A stretch of DNA of 64,000 nucleotides from Arcuatula senhousia (lineage: Eukaryota > Mollusca > Bivalvia > Mytilida > Mytilidae): contig OZ020305.1 in NCBI GenBank assembly GCA_963971305.1, positions 2,575,001-2,639,000 on the forward strand. Reading direction: 5' to 3'. Position 1 is the first letter of the stretch. Each line of letters opens with the position of its first letter. Shown here in pieces: positions 20,881 to 31,849 of this stretch. Below the pieces are notes generated by a model. That model ran no database searches. It was not told where the DNA came from and saw nothing but the letters and a program-made list of their open reading frames with translations. A program made the translations under genes and the position numbers.

Positions 20881-21265
20881 GATTAAGGTTGTAAGGAGAG
20901 AAAGGGATGTTCCATGACAAAACAGGACAGGACCGAAAAATGTATGCATTCAGCATTATATAATAAAAAAAAGTACCACAGTAAAAGGGTCTTTCTAAAA
21001 CTACTAGCGATTCCCGACAAGGTTCATAATACACGCGACAACACGGAAACAAATAAAGGGATTAGTAGAATAAAGCAAGACAATTTAGTTAATTGTAGAA
21101 GTGGGCAAAAAATGAAGATGTAATATAAGTACAAGGTAGTTGAAAATATTGAAAGCTATCTCGTGTACTTAAATTACCATCATTAAAATATATAAGAGCA
21201 TACACCTCAAGCACGGGGATACGTTTTACAGCATCCACACGGCACAGGATACAAACTCTGCAAAA
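20881..21265. other. Upstream flank of family B
   Basis: The 60-80 bases before the ATG (minus strand: ctttctctccttacaacctt aatc) may be the element's 5' leader. No pseudo-LTR copy of R2 lies here. The rest, to the start of the C UTR, shows nothing. Confidence 0.35.
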
Positions 21266-21957
21266 AATAGAAAATAAAGAGATGTGGAATAAGTGTACGC
21301 GACACAGCCCACAATTAAACGGCAATTTAGAAAAACCACAATGGACAACCACCAGCAGCCTTCAACGAGGCCATTTGGCACTGCTTGCGGTTCTGCAATT
21401 GGTCCATGGTCTAAATAAGATGCATATAATTCAAATCCAGCCCTGAAATAGTCACAGATAGACCCCTTTCTTAAACAATGAACAGAAAACATCAAAAAGA
21501 CAAGTACAAACGAAAGCTTTGTCAAAGATTCCTGGCTTAAGACAGGCACATGTAATATGTGGCGGGGTTAAACTAGTTTTTTGGGCCCAACCTTCCCCCT
21601 ATCAATATTCCTAGACAAAGCACAAAAACTAAACACACAATAAAAATCAAATCGATCAAAGTCCAATTCTACTAGAGAGAACCTTAGACAAAAAACAAGA
21701 ACAAACAAAAGGACGGTAAAGGAACTCTCTATAGAACACTCGCTGTTACTGGCTGAGAATCATCAATCAACTAATGTAAAAAAATCAAACTTATCGATTT
21801 TAAATCCGACACAACACTTCAAACAATAATGATTTAGTGAAGTGTCATTACACAAAACCGACACGCTTGGTCGCTATAATGCTTAAAAATGACAATAGTA
21901 AAATCATTTAATATGGAATACAAATGACAACAAAGTTCCAGACTATTAATTTTGCTT
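21266..21957 (-). mobile_element. Family C 3' UTR (R1)
   Basis: About 690 bp nearly identical to 43709-44362 and in the same position relative to a C-type RT end. On the minus strand it includes gattctcagcc, gttcctttaccgtcctttt, gtttaaccccgccacat, the hairpin-forming cctgtc..aagccagg, and a terminus ccacatctctttattttcta. The long minus-strand frames over it are not conserved between copies and are not genes. Confidence 0.85.
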
Positions 21958-22356
21958 TTAAAGTTTTAAAGCAAGTATCAAGTTTTCAATATTTCTGCCA
22001 AAAAACACTAAATTCAAAGATTTAACCAAAATATTCATTTCATATCCTTTCCGTAATAAATTTTGAAGCCAATTTTTCATTTGAAAATGAATAATTTGAA
22101 AATTAAAATCGTCTCGTTTATCGTAAATTTTTGTAATGAGATGACCACCTGGGTCAAATTTGAGGTGCAAATCCAAGAAAGACGTGAAGCTATTTGATTC
22201 GGTGGTCTCTTTGATTTCCAATTCTGGAGGATATATTGAAGGAATCCATCTACCAAATGAAGTGTTATTGACAGAAAGGACATCATCAATATATCTGAAT
22301 GTAAATGAATTGTTTTTGAGTAGGTTTTTTCTGTGAGAAGCACACGAAGCAAGCAT
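21958..22356 (-). pseudogene. Chimeric RT fragment: family B core fused to family C tail
   Basis: An open frame of 132 codons. Its first ~90 residues follow family B (FRYIDDVLSVNNTSFGRW, FTSFLDLHLKFDPGGH, DKRDDFNFQII). From residue ~92 (MKNWLQNLLRKGYEM) to the end (LILALKL) it follows the C tail at 44363-44485. The E-strand and thumb are deleted at the junction near 22076-22082, where AT-rich microhomology is visible. Either a recombinant, or C has a B-like RT core and this is an internal deletion. Confidence 0.75.
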
Positions 22357-22394
22357 TTTAAAAATCTTTCCCCATGATTTAACATTTTAAAATA

Positions 22395-22625
22395 TATCTT
22401 CGATCAAATATGCAATTAATGAGAGGGCATCCAATGGCTTTGATTTTACCATTTTCATTCCAGTTAATGTTACTTAAATAATATGCAGAACGAGGAAGCT
22501 TTATGAAGTTGTTCATGTTTTATTATGCGAGCTTTTAAGCTAAATGTAAATAATTGTTTGTTGCAATAACTCTTTAACTTTAATCAAAACATTAAAAATC
22601 AAAGACACGCATATTTTCAAAATTA
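22395..22625. repeat. R5 dispersed repeat, second copy
   Basis: Matches 11565-11815: tatgcaattaatgagagggc, aatggctttgattttaccat, ttttattatgcgagctttta agct, and aaaatcaaagacacgcatatt. Immediately upstream of the chimeric RT fragment. Confidence 0.6.
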
Positions 22626-23924
22626 GCATAGGTTCGGACGATGAATGCACCTAATCACCTAATCACTTAAAAATCATTGTCCTTTTTTTATTTTTTCAAT
22701 CTTTTTTAAGATTTATTTCTATTTCAGATCCATTTTGTCTTATAACAATAAAAAAACCCCAATAAAATAAATAGTTATATCGTTGATTAAAGGCTTGGTA
22801 CCACCCTGGTAAAAGCTATTTGTTTTCTTTGAATTTTTGTTTATCTATCTGTATTTAAAAAATGTATTTCGAACAATCAAATTTCAAGTTTTACTTGATA
22901 GTTATTTATGATCACATTGTATAGAAATGTAAGAGATCTTAATATACGAAGTACCAAAGCTGATATAAAAAATAATGCTGGATATGAAAATTTAAGGATT
23001 AAATTCTTTTCAGCAGCTTACGAATAGAAAACATTGGAAAGCCGAGCGCCAAAAGTATCAACAAAAAATATTCGTCATGAAAAGCTAAATAAAGGGCTGA
23101 GCTAAATATAAGTACTAGAAAGTGAGTCAGCAAGACTTGTTTAGTACTAGTATTCAGAAATGCATACGACCGTATGATTTATGAATTGATTATTTGTAAG
23201 ACAAATATTCTACAAACTTAATCAAATGCCAGTTTCAGAATTATAGCAAAGAAGTTGCAATGGGGACTTTAAATTTCAGGTCTTATAAGCAAATAAATTT
23301 GTTTTAACCTCTCGACCATTTAACACAAACGTGTTTGCTTGAAAGGGATTCTTTTAAAACAAAGTGTCTTAAAATTAGAAACATGATTACAAATACATTA
23401 TTTTGTATAAATAGACAGGTCTCACGTTGTACATTCCAATTGTCTTTCCATTCTCTGCAACCGTTCATACACTTTTCTATCATGAATATTGATTGCCTCA
23501 GTTCACACAGTGATGTTAATGACGTTAGTTTTTAATTTTTTTAAAAAGTTTCCAAGAGTTGTCCCCCTTATTGCGATGATTACTCGGAAAAATAAAATGC
23601 CTGTACCATATAGATTTGATAAAATATGTGTAGTTTTATTGTCTTATGTAGTCTGACATAATTATTTACAGTTATCCAAACCATTATATTTTATCAATAT
23701 TACTCAATAGTTAGAAAAACCCGAATAGAAGAATTTTCTATTGGAAATTAAGTCCCACCCCTTTTACCTTATTTGGCAAATCAGACGAAATTTGATACCT
23801 CATTTCTGTAATCGGATTTAGCACCCCGAAGATCGACATCGATTGTTTTAGAATTTCACCACATGATAGATCATGAAATATAGAATTTGAGAATTGCTGC
23901 TCATTCTTTTGTATTTTTGAAAAT
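22626..23924. other. AT-rich stretch, R4 copy at 22950-23090
   Basis: The segment with cagcagcttacgaatagaaa acattggaaagc resembles 31045-31145 and 59385-59480 (R4). No gene is recognised elsewhere in this interval. Confidence 0.4.
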
Positions 23925-24130
23925 TATAACAAAAGAATACAAGAATACAAGAATACAAGTTTATTGACCAATTAAGGGCCCTCAAGGGGCAATGACATGA
24001 CAAACAATTATGATTTAATGACATAGATAACATATAAATATTTGAACAATTTAACTGGTGTAAAGTACATGGATTTATATAATCAGTCAAAATATAAAAC
24101 AGTGGTGTAGAATAAAACATTTATATCAAC
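23925..24130 (-). mobile_element. 3' tail of a non-LTR retrotransposon
   Basis: On the minus strand the sequence ends ttgccccttgagggccctta, then attggtcaataaacttgtat and a ten-base tail repeat ttcttgtatt present about three times. A short G/C-rich hairpin, AATAAA and a microsatellite tail in this order are typical of LINE 3' ends. The family cannot be named from this piece. Confidence 0.5.
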
Positions 24131-25420
24131 CTTGACTCCAAGAGGAACTTGCCAAAATTATTAAGTATGTTTATATTTTCACAATTGAGAGTCCAGTATA
24201 ATTTGTTTAATTGTGATAACAAAAGAACAAAAGAAATGATATCAAGATGAAAAACGCAGTTTTCCTCATTCTGATTTACCCTTTTCGTCCAAAAATTAAA
24301 ATTATTCTAAACATTATCATCAATGAGCACCTAAATCAAAATAAATTGATCAAAAACGAACCCAAATAAATGATTTTTAATCAATTCGATTGTGCTTATC
24401 GGGGTGCTAAACTTCAGTTTCAAAATCTGAGAAAAGTCATGTTGCAGACAAAATGGTTGCCATGGATACTTATTTATGGTACTCTATGAGCAGTATTTTA
24501 ACGCATTTACATATTTTCTAAATACATATCAAATTCCTGTCCATTTCGATGTAAAATAACTTTGATTTTTATTTTTTTATGTTTGAAAAGGGTCGGGAAA
24601 CGGACGATTTTCCGGAAAAGTGCATTTACCAACCTGCGCATGTAGTACCGTATCCCATAAGTCAATTCAATCGATTGATACAAGAGTATGCAAAAACTAA
24701 GTAACCTGATTTTGAAAGTCATTTACATATTCCTTGATCTGTTTAATCACTGTTAGCTGAAAACTCTGACTGTTGGTCTCTACTGCAATTTTACCTAATA
24801 AGATTGAATTGTTAAGCATACAATTAGCAAGATCAGCTTTAATGTTACCACGATCTAACTTCATCGTTAGACTCCACCCACTCGAAGTTTTTTGAAGAAA
24901 TGTGTATTGTCCCAAGTGTTTGTTTTGTTTAGATATGTCAATATTTATTTACCTTTAATTAGCATTTCAGAAAAAAATATTGAACTAGTGATATGAGATA
25001 CAAGTTAGCAGATGTAAAAAATATAAGAATTTGCCTAAAACAATTAAAGAAATGAAAAACTTTACAAACATTTACAGTTCATGAAAATAATGATCGCTTT
25101 TCACACTTCTTACGAATGGTTGTGGGTTGAAAGCGTTTTAGCTGCTTAAATACGTTTTAGTTATTTGTCTTGTTTGCATGATACTAAAACTTATTTAAAG
25201 CGTTAAATGGACCCCCCTTCGTTTAGAATTTTACTACGATATCAGCTACTGGTGGAAATATGGGGACAAATCAAAAGAATGTTAGACGAAATAATGATTC
25301 GTAATTGTTTTGATTAGTGTTTGGCTGGTTGTTGTACTGGGATGATCATTTCTATATTCATGCTTTGTTTCACCATCATGATGTGTTTAGTGTTATTTCC
25401 AGATTCTTAGAATGAATTGG
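24131..25420. other. AT-rich stretch, nothing recognised
   Basis: Neither strand shows a domain, RNA or repeat match that I can support. Confidence 0.4.
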
Positions 25421-25424
25421 AAGA

Positions 25425-25580
25425 GGAAGTTTTGGCGCGCCATCAAACCTGGTTCAATCCACCATTTCTTCTGAAATGCTTGTACCAAGACAGGACCATT
25501 GATATCATCAATTGCTGACTTGTTTCATCTGATCTCTTTGACATTTACGATTGATCCTTTAAGTTTAGAAGTTTTTTATT
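25425..25580 (+). repeat. R2 repeat, plus orientation
   Basis: Contains ttggaagaggaagttttggc, cctggttcaatccaccattt, gtaccaagacaggaccattg and a terminus agttttttattactttaata. Diverged from the 18-kb copy by many substitutions. Confidence 0.6.
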
Positions 25581-25674
25581 ACTTTAATATATGAGATGTA
25601 TGAGTAATTTACTTTTTAATTTATCATTTATCATTCTAACATTATACACAAAAAAGCTGTTTAAAACGAAAGCC

Positions 25675-26000
25675 CAGAAGGCTCATTTGAAATTCGAGAT
25701 TCGGAATTCGAAATTCGATATCCGAAAATAGAGACTAGAAATTCTAAATTTGAGATTCTATATAATTAAAACAAGTTTTTGTTTTTTAATCCTGTTAACC
25801 GTTCCAATCAAAAAAAGTTCTTTTAAAACGTAATTTTTGAAACGAATTTCGAAATTCGAGATTCGAAATTTGAAATTTGAAATTCGAAATTTGAGATTCG
25901 AAATTCGAGATTCGAGATTCAAAATTCGAAATACGAAATTCGGAATTCGAAATACGAAATTCAAAATTCGACATCCGAGATTTAAAACTCTAAATTCAAT
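25675..26000. repeat. Left arm of an inverted pair of TTCGAA-type arrays
   Basis: Begins cagaaggctcat (25675-25686), then imperfect repeats of gaaattcgagattcg-like units, partly interrupted at 25730-25840. The complementary arrangement is at 29810-29910. The two arms bracket the long family A element. Confidence 0.75.
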
Positions 26001-26291
26001 ATACTGATAACCATCAACATAGGTCATCATTAAATTCCAGAAACAGTGTATTCCATATGTTTGGTAAACTCCATATATCAATATCTTGTTTGCTAATGGT
26101 AATTAAGATATATATTACCCGTCATGATTTATTGTTATATTTTGCAAAACACGTACATGTATGAGTCTTTGGTAGATTTGTATAAAAGATTTAGATAATG
26201 TATATTAGTGTGTATTTTCAATCTCCTGACTGTTTATTTAAATGCGGTTTGAATCAGATGCTGTTGTGGCAGATTCAGAAAGGGTTACGTT

Positions 26292-29060
26292 TTGGATTTT
26301 GAAAATGTGCAATCTCATTGCTCTGTCAGTAAATGCGGAATAAAAAATTGTAAAACTTGTAAGATCTTAATTACTGACACAGAAATTAAGAGCAACTTAA
26401 CGAATCGGTCATATAACATCTACAGTTGGGATGATTTAAATTGTACATCAGCAAATCTCATTTACGGACTAGAATGTAGCCTTTGTGGACTGATCTATGT
26501 TGGTGAGACGAAAGGAAGACTGAATGCTCGTATGTGTGACCACAGATCCGGAATCAACATCGACAGTTTTCCTTTCGTTTACCAGCATTTTAACCAACCT
26601 GATCATTCCATTTTGTCTTTAAAAGTCCGAATTTTGGAAAAAATTTACCATCCTACAAATAATCCCACTTTAAGTACACCTTTCCGTAAAGAGAGAGAAG
26701 AATTCTGGATTCGACGACTGGGAACCGCACTACCTTATGGCTGCAACGACACCATTAGAAGTGTAGGAAATTTATCTAGCCCTAGATGCAGTGATGTTAA
26801 TGTGATGAATCTCTTTGAAAAAACGGATAGACGGAAACGCAGTCATGGACATAGAAAATACAACGCACCAAAGCTTTGCGATGTATCAATTAGTGGATTG
26901 CTTCCGTTTGTCCAAAAACCACTAGGGATTCATCACATTCGAACTAAACTGTATTCTATTCCCCTTTCTAAACTCAATATTTTGTACAAGGAATGTCTAG
27001 AAAATCCGGTCACTGACCCTACGTCTAACATCTATAGACTCACTGCTATCGTTCTTGATATCGGTTACAACCGCTTATTCAAACCTGTTGGAGTTCCACA
27101 CGAAAACAGTAAAGACAATCGTTCCTTTCTTTCACTTCCATTTTTAAACAAGGGGTTAGATGCTATTAATTTAGGTAATATTTTACACCACAAATCTGTT
27201 ACGGAACATATTCCTCCTTACTTCAAAGATAAAAGCATTCCCATTATCTCTTATTCCTACACTTCCACCATTGCACCTAAGGTTTTCAACTATAAACAAG
27301 TGTTGCGAGATTTCCAAATCAATGACCTCAAAGCTAAACCTCCTGACTGTACCTGTGAAAAGTCCCCATTCAAATATGGTCCCTCTGGCCACGTTATCAC
27401 TGGTGACCTCAACATCGTGGAAAATGACTTACTTCGCGATGTTTTGGCTAAAGGACCTAAATATCGTGAGCCAAGACGAATCAACTGGAGCTATAATTTC
27501 AAAACAATTATGGATTCAGTTGAGGACTATGCCAGAAAATGGGCCAAAAAAGAACAGGAGAAAGAATGTGACGTTTTGTCAGAATGGGTAAAAGCCGTGA
27601 GGTCATTGGTTTTGAAAAGAATAAATTCTTTGAAAGGCTCAATGAGCACTAAGGCAACATCCATTTTCAGCAACGCTGATGTTGCCAAAACATTGTCCAC
27701 CTTACATGACGAATATGTTGTCATACCTGCAGACAAAGCACCAAATAACATCATTTTTGTGTGCAAGAAACACTATATTGACTGTTTGACAGCTGAATTG
27801 GGGGTTGGTTGTACCAGCAACAGCACCACATACAAGGCTACAACACTGTCTAAGGAGGAAATCATTGACAATCACAAATCTGTCATTTCCTCCTTCGGCC
27901 TTTCTGTTGGTGGCAGTAATGATGACATTCCATCCCTGTATTGGATTCCCAAATTACATAAAAATCCATACAAACAGCGCTTCATTGCAGGGTCATCCAA
28001 ATGTACAACTAAACCTCTTTCAGTTTTGTTGACTTCTATACTTACGGCAGTAAAATCCGGCCTCCAGAAATATTACGATTGTTGTTATTCTAGAAATGGT
28101 GTCAATCAAATGTGGATCCTGAAGAATTCGAAAGAACTAATGGAGATTCTTAACTCTAAATCAGTTTCATCTTGTAACAGCATCAAAACATTCGATTTCT
28201 CCACACTTTACACTTCTATTCCACATGAACAACTGAAATCGCGATTGGCACAGCTGATTAAACGCAGCTTTTTCAAAAAGAATGGAAAACGAAGGTACAA
28301 ATTTCTTGTAGTCGATTATACCAAGACTTACTTTGTCATCAATGAGTCTAAGAAAAAGAACAAATTTACAGAAGACCAAATAATCGACATGCTCAACTTT
28401 CTTATTGACAACATATTTGTTCAGTTTGGTGGACGTGTTTTTCAGCAAACAATAGGGATTCCAATGGGCACTAATTGTGCACCTTTGCTTGCTGATTTGT
28501 TTCTTCATTCATATGAAGCAGACTTCTTGCAATCTCTTCTAGACAAAAAAGACCGTAGACTAGCTCTCTCTTTCAACCTTACGTTCCGTTATATTGATGA
28601 TGTCCTTTCACTAAACAATTCTCGATTTGGTGACTTTCTCCATCTCATATATCCACAGGAGCTTGAGATAAAGGACACAACGGATTCTAGGAAGTCTGCT
28701 TCATATTTAGATCTACATCTCGAAATTGACTCTCAAGGAAGACTTTCAACAAGGCTCTATGACAAACGTGATGACTTCAACTTTCCAATCGTCAACTTCC
28801 CCTTCTTGTGTAGCAACATTCCGTCCGCTCCAGCTTATGGAGTTTACGTATCTCAATTGATTCGTTACTCCAGAGCGTGCGGGACTTACATCGATTTCCT
28901 TAGCAGAGCGACACGTCTGACGCAAAAATTACTCACACAGGGTTATGTTGCTCCTCGGTTGCTGTCTTCACTCAAGAAATTTTACGGAAGACATCATGCA
29001 CTTATAGACAAATATGGGATTTCGATCTCTCAGATGAGTGCAGATGTTGGTTTGTCATAG
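26292..29060 (+). CDS. Family A Naiad ORF: GIY-YIG endonuclease-RT, 922 codons
   Basis: Copies element RNA into DNA at a nuclease-cut site (family knowledge). Order: CxxC at 20-23; GIY-YIG nuclease ~50-150 with NLIY (55-58), CSLC (62-65), YVGET (69-73), Arg80, His84, His99/His105 and Glu in KEREEFW (133-139). A basic patch (~180-190) and CxC linker DCTCEKSPF (352-360) follow. RT: PADKA (479-483), YWIPKLHKNPYKQRF (550-564), motif A Asp635 in TFDFSTLYTSIP, a fingers insertion ~655-705, motif B GIPMGTNCAPLLADLF (722-737), motif C YIDD Asp769/Asp770, thumb to 922. Both active sites look intact. Naiads put the nuclease before the RT; Penelope has the reverse order. The start is uncertain: position 26292 is a TTG, the frame is open only from 26253 (TGA at 26250), and the first in-frame ATG is residue 81, inside the nuclease. 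The 5' end may be truncated or start elsewhere. Confidence 0.9.
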   Translation: MDFENVQSHCSVSKCGIKNCKTCKILITDTEIKSNLTNRSYNIYSWDDLNCTSANLIYGLECSLCGLIYVGETKGRLNARMCDHRSGINIDSFPFVYQHFNQPDHSILSLKVRILEKIYHPTNNPTLSTPFRKEREEFWIRRLGTALPYGCNDTIRSVGNLSSPRCSDVNVMNLFEKTDRRKRSHGHRKYNAPKLCDVSISGLLPFVQKPLGIHHIRTKLYSIPLSKLNILYKECLENPVTDPTSNIYRLTAIVLDIGYNRLFKPVGVPHENSKDNRSFLSLPFLNKGLDAINLGNILHHKSVTEHIPPYFKDKSIPIISYSYTSTIAPKVFNYKQVLRDFQINDLKAKPPDCTCEKSPFKYGPSGHVITGDLNIVENDLLRDVLAKGPKYREPRRINWSYNFKTIMDSVEDYARKWAKKEQEKECDVLSEWVKAVRSLVLKRINSLKGSMSTKATSIFSNADVAKTLSTLHDEYVVIPADKAPNNIIFVCKKHYIDCLTAELGVGCTSNSTTYKATTLSKEEIIDNHKSVISSFGLSVGGSNDDIPSLYWIPKLHKNPYKQRFIAGSSKCTTKPLSVLLTSILTAVKSGLQKYYDCCYSRNGVNQMWILKNSKELMEILNSKSVSSCNSIKTFDFSTLYTSIPHEQLKSRLAQLIKRSFFKKNGKRRYKFLVVDYTKTYFVINESKKKNKFTEDQIIDMLNFLIDNIFVQFGGRVFQQTIGIPMGTNCAPLLADLFLHSYEADFLQSLLDKKDRRLALSFNLTFRYIDDVLSLNNSRFGDFLHLIYPQELEIKDTTDSRKSASYLDLHLEIDSQGRLSTRLYDKRDDFNFPIVNFPFLCSNIPSAPAYGVYVSQLIRYSRACGTYIDFLSRATRLTQKLLTQGYVAPRLLSSLKKFYGRHHALIDKYGISISQMSADVGLS

Positions 29061-29344
29061 GGTGTTGTTTTGTCTTCCTTTACCGGATTTGACACGCTGA
29101 ATGGATTATTGGCAACGCGACGGGTGTGCTATAGCAAGCAGGAACTGCTTACTCTTCCGGAGCACCTGAGTTCACTCTGGTTTCAACTAGAGTTCGCGTT
29201 GTTGATTGATATTCAGTTGTTTTGTGTTTCCATGTTTTACATGTTGTCTGTTTTTGTGTTAGTTCTTGTTGGTGTTTGCTGGTTTTGTCTCTGCCCTTTC
29301 GGACTTTTGATATTCGGATACCCCATTGGTACCTCTGCTTCTTT
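29061..29344 (+). mobile_element. Family A 3' UTR, reference copy
   Basis: 284 bp from the stop codon to the terminus ggtacctctgcttcttt. Every other family A fragment in the window ends at this same point, which defines the 3' end of the element. The UTR is rich in gttttgtctctgcccttt-type stretches. It gives misleading long open frames on both strands in each copy. Confidence 0.85.
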
Positions 29345-29459
29345 CGTAGAAAGGAATCAACTCCCTTGCTTTTGTGTTATAAAAGAGAAGCGCGGATTTT
29401 TTGACAACAAGCCCAAAATTGCGATATCATGCCAAAACATCCTTATTACGTGTAGGAAC

Positions 29460-29600
29460 TGCTTACTTTAAAACTCGTTTTATGACTTAGTCGTCCAGCT
29501 CATGATACACCACCACCAGAGCAAGCTACTCAAGTTACAGTTGAACAAGGGCCAGAAACCTTTTCCCACTACTTAGAGGTTTTTCGGGAGACGCTCATTG
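29460..29600 (+). other. Short coding-like segment repeated at 37590-37680
   Basis: One frame reads RPAHDTPPPE followed by a VTVEQ segment, and stays open to a stop near 29618. A diverged copy in the same orientation reads RPSHDTPPPE...VTVEL at 37590-37680. Substitutions between the copies keep the peptide similar. I do not recognise the protein. It could be an exon remnant or part of another mobile element. Confidence 0.4.
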
Positions 29601-29809
29601 GCAAGTCATTTCAATAAATATAACCTCTCATCTTAGGTATACCTTAACTACATAAAACACACTTAATTACCCATCCATTTGAGTAGCTGTGAAGTAAAAT
29701 AAAACTTGCAACAAATCACGAAGATTGAATTCTGCGAAATATGACCTTCCATTTTGCTTGAAATCCGCAAAATTTGGCTACCGCAAAAAAAACCCAATCA
29801 TTTTGGTAT

Positions 29810-29910
29810 TTTGAATTTCGAAAATCGAATTTCGAAACTTGACTTTCGAATCTCGAATCTGGTATTTCGAATCTCGCATTTCGAATCTCGAATCTCGTAT
29901 GAGCCTTCTG
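29810..29910. repeat. Right arm of the TTCGAA-type inverted pair
   Basis: Units such as tttcgaatctcgaatctcg end in atgagccttctg (29899-29910), the exact complement of cagaaggctcat at 25675-25686. Together the arms delimit a 4.24-kb segment containing the long family A element. Confidence 0.75.
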
Positions 29911-30055
29911 TGCTTTTGTAGTTTAAGACTATGATGTTTAAATGCAATAATCAGTTGCGGAAATCATCATCAAATTTTTTTTTCTTTCTTACATAATACT
30001 GAACACTTCAAACAGTGACCAACGTATAAAACAATAGAAAAAAAGACAAGACAAG

Positions 30056-30830
30056 ACATTTGTTGCCATTATTACGACCTAGTCTACTTCAGACTTGGGT
30101 TTCCCTTTCACATTTGATGCACATGCTACATATGTTACATGTACGAAACATACAAACCAGATTATAAAATCAAACGAAATACTTCTTCATATAGTTATAT
30201 GAAGTAACATGCTACTAATATGGCTTTGTGAGTTTTAATATTAAATCTTTGACGTTGGTTGATAAAGTTTTAAATCATTTGAGAGATTGCAATATACGTG
30301 TAATTTATTCCTTAACTGTCTTATAAATGGCATCGATGTGTTTGTTCAATGAATTGGAATGAAATTTGCATCTGTTAAATTGAAAATGTAACATCTTATA
30401 TAACGTCAAAATATTGGACTGAGCTACTTTTTTTCTAACGCCGTTTGCATGTGGTAAATTTTGAGGAATACTTTTGATTTTTCTTTTTCTTTTATACTAT
30501 TTTTTATTATTTGTTGACATTTAACATTTTTAATATACGAAGAGAAAGTGCATACGTGGATGGTAAAAGATTTATTTAATTTCAATTTGTTTGGAGATAT
30601 ATAAAAAAAATATATTAAATAGAATACTGTTTTCTGTAACATGCATAATCAATCTCATTTGCTAACGTTTTTAAGCTTTCAATCTTCAATCAAATCAAAC
30701 AAACATAATCGAATGTAGCTGTGCTTTGTTTAACATTATATAACGCTTTTACAGAAATTTCGTAATCATTATCGTGTGACTGGTTAATAGTACATTAAAA
30801 TATGCATGTCTTTAATGCAAAAGGCTCTCA
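30056..30830. repeat. Upstream member of a ~700-bp direct duplication
   Basis: Collinear with 31850-32540. Shared blocks, in order, are acttgggtttccctttcaca, cacatgctacatatg, gagagattgcaatatacgtg, ctttcaatcttcaatcaaat and aaatttcgtaatc. Identity is moderate, so the duplication is old. No coding sequence is evident; 30831-31849 contains an R4 copy at 31040-31150 and nothing else I recognise. Confidence 0.65.
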
Positions 30831-31849
30831 AACTGTTAAAGAAATGACTTTACATTTTTTTTAATAAAATGAGAAAAATAAGAAACTAAACCAAAAGATG
30901 ATACCATGAATGTCAGTTGCATTTTGTTTCCTAACGACTTTTTCTTAAAATAAAATGTAACGAATCGCTTTTATATCAATGCATACGTAGTACTTTAAAA
31001 TACAAATACCAAAACGGGTATAAAACTATATTAATTTGATAATGCTTTATATGCATATTCCAAGGAGTAACCTCTCATCATCAGCATTTGAATGCAAACA
31101 TTGGAAGGTGAAAAACCAAAAGTATTGAACGAAAAGTACTAATAACATAAGAGTTCGAATTTCATAGTGCATTGATTGGTAAAATTTATATTTATGCCTG
31201 TTTTTCTTATCTTTCCTGACAACGTTGGGGTGATCTCTTCAAGAGTGAGCATTTTATAATAATAATTCACCATACAACCCAATGTTAGATCTTTCTACTA
31301 TTTTGAGGTAATACTAGTATCAAATATTGTATTTTCCATTTCATTTAGTAAAGATGCACATTCCGTTCAAATTCATTAAAAAAATCATCAATAACATGAT
31401 CAGACAAAGGGGAATATATTAAACGTATGTTGCAATTTCCCTTCTAATGCTTAACCTTATCAAATAACTGAAAATATATAAAATTGAAACTTGCATACTG
31501 AATTGGCCTACTAGTATTGATACAAGGTAAGACTCTATCAATACGAAGTATTTTGGTTATAAAATTAGATTTGATGTGTTTTGTTTTAAAGTTAACTTAT
31601 ATGTACTATGTGCATCAAAAGAAAAAAAGGAAATACAAATTTGTACTTTGTTCTTACATTGATCACATATTGATCACATAAGAAAGCTGTTCAGGACAAT
31701 AATGTCTGCGTTTAAGATTTTTTTCGGTATGGATGTGTACGCCAAACGAAATTTTCATTTTATTTGTCTCAACTTTGAGCATTCTGGACGCTTTGGAACA
31801 CTAGCAAGCAGAAAACAATTAGTGAAACAACTATAGATGAGAAAAACGA

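Noticed and set aside
26242..26340. ATG at 26242 as the start of the family A protein
   Set aside because: It is in a different frame from the nuclease and soon meets a stop; using it would need a frameshift for which there is no evidence.
28167..28508. Minus-strand open frame of 113 codons opposite the RT
   Set aside because: It is the antisense of the family A RT motif A to B region and has no domain of its own.
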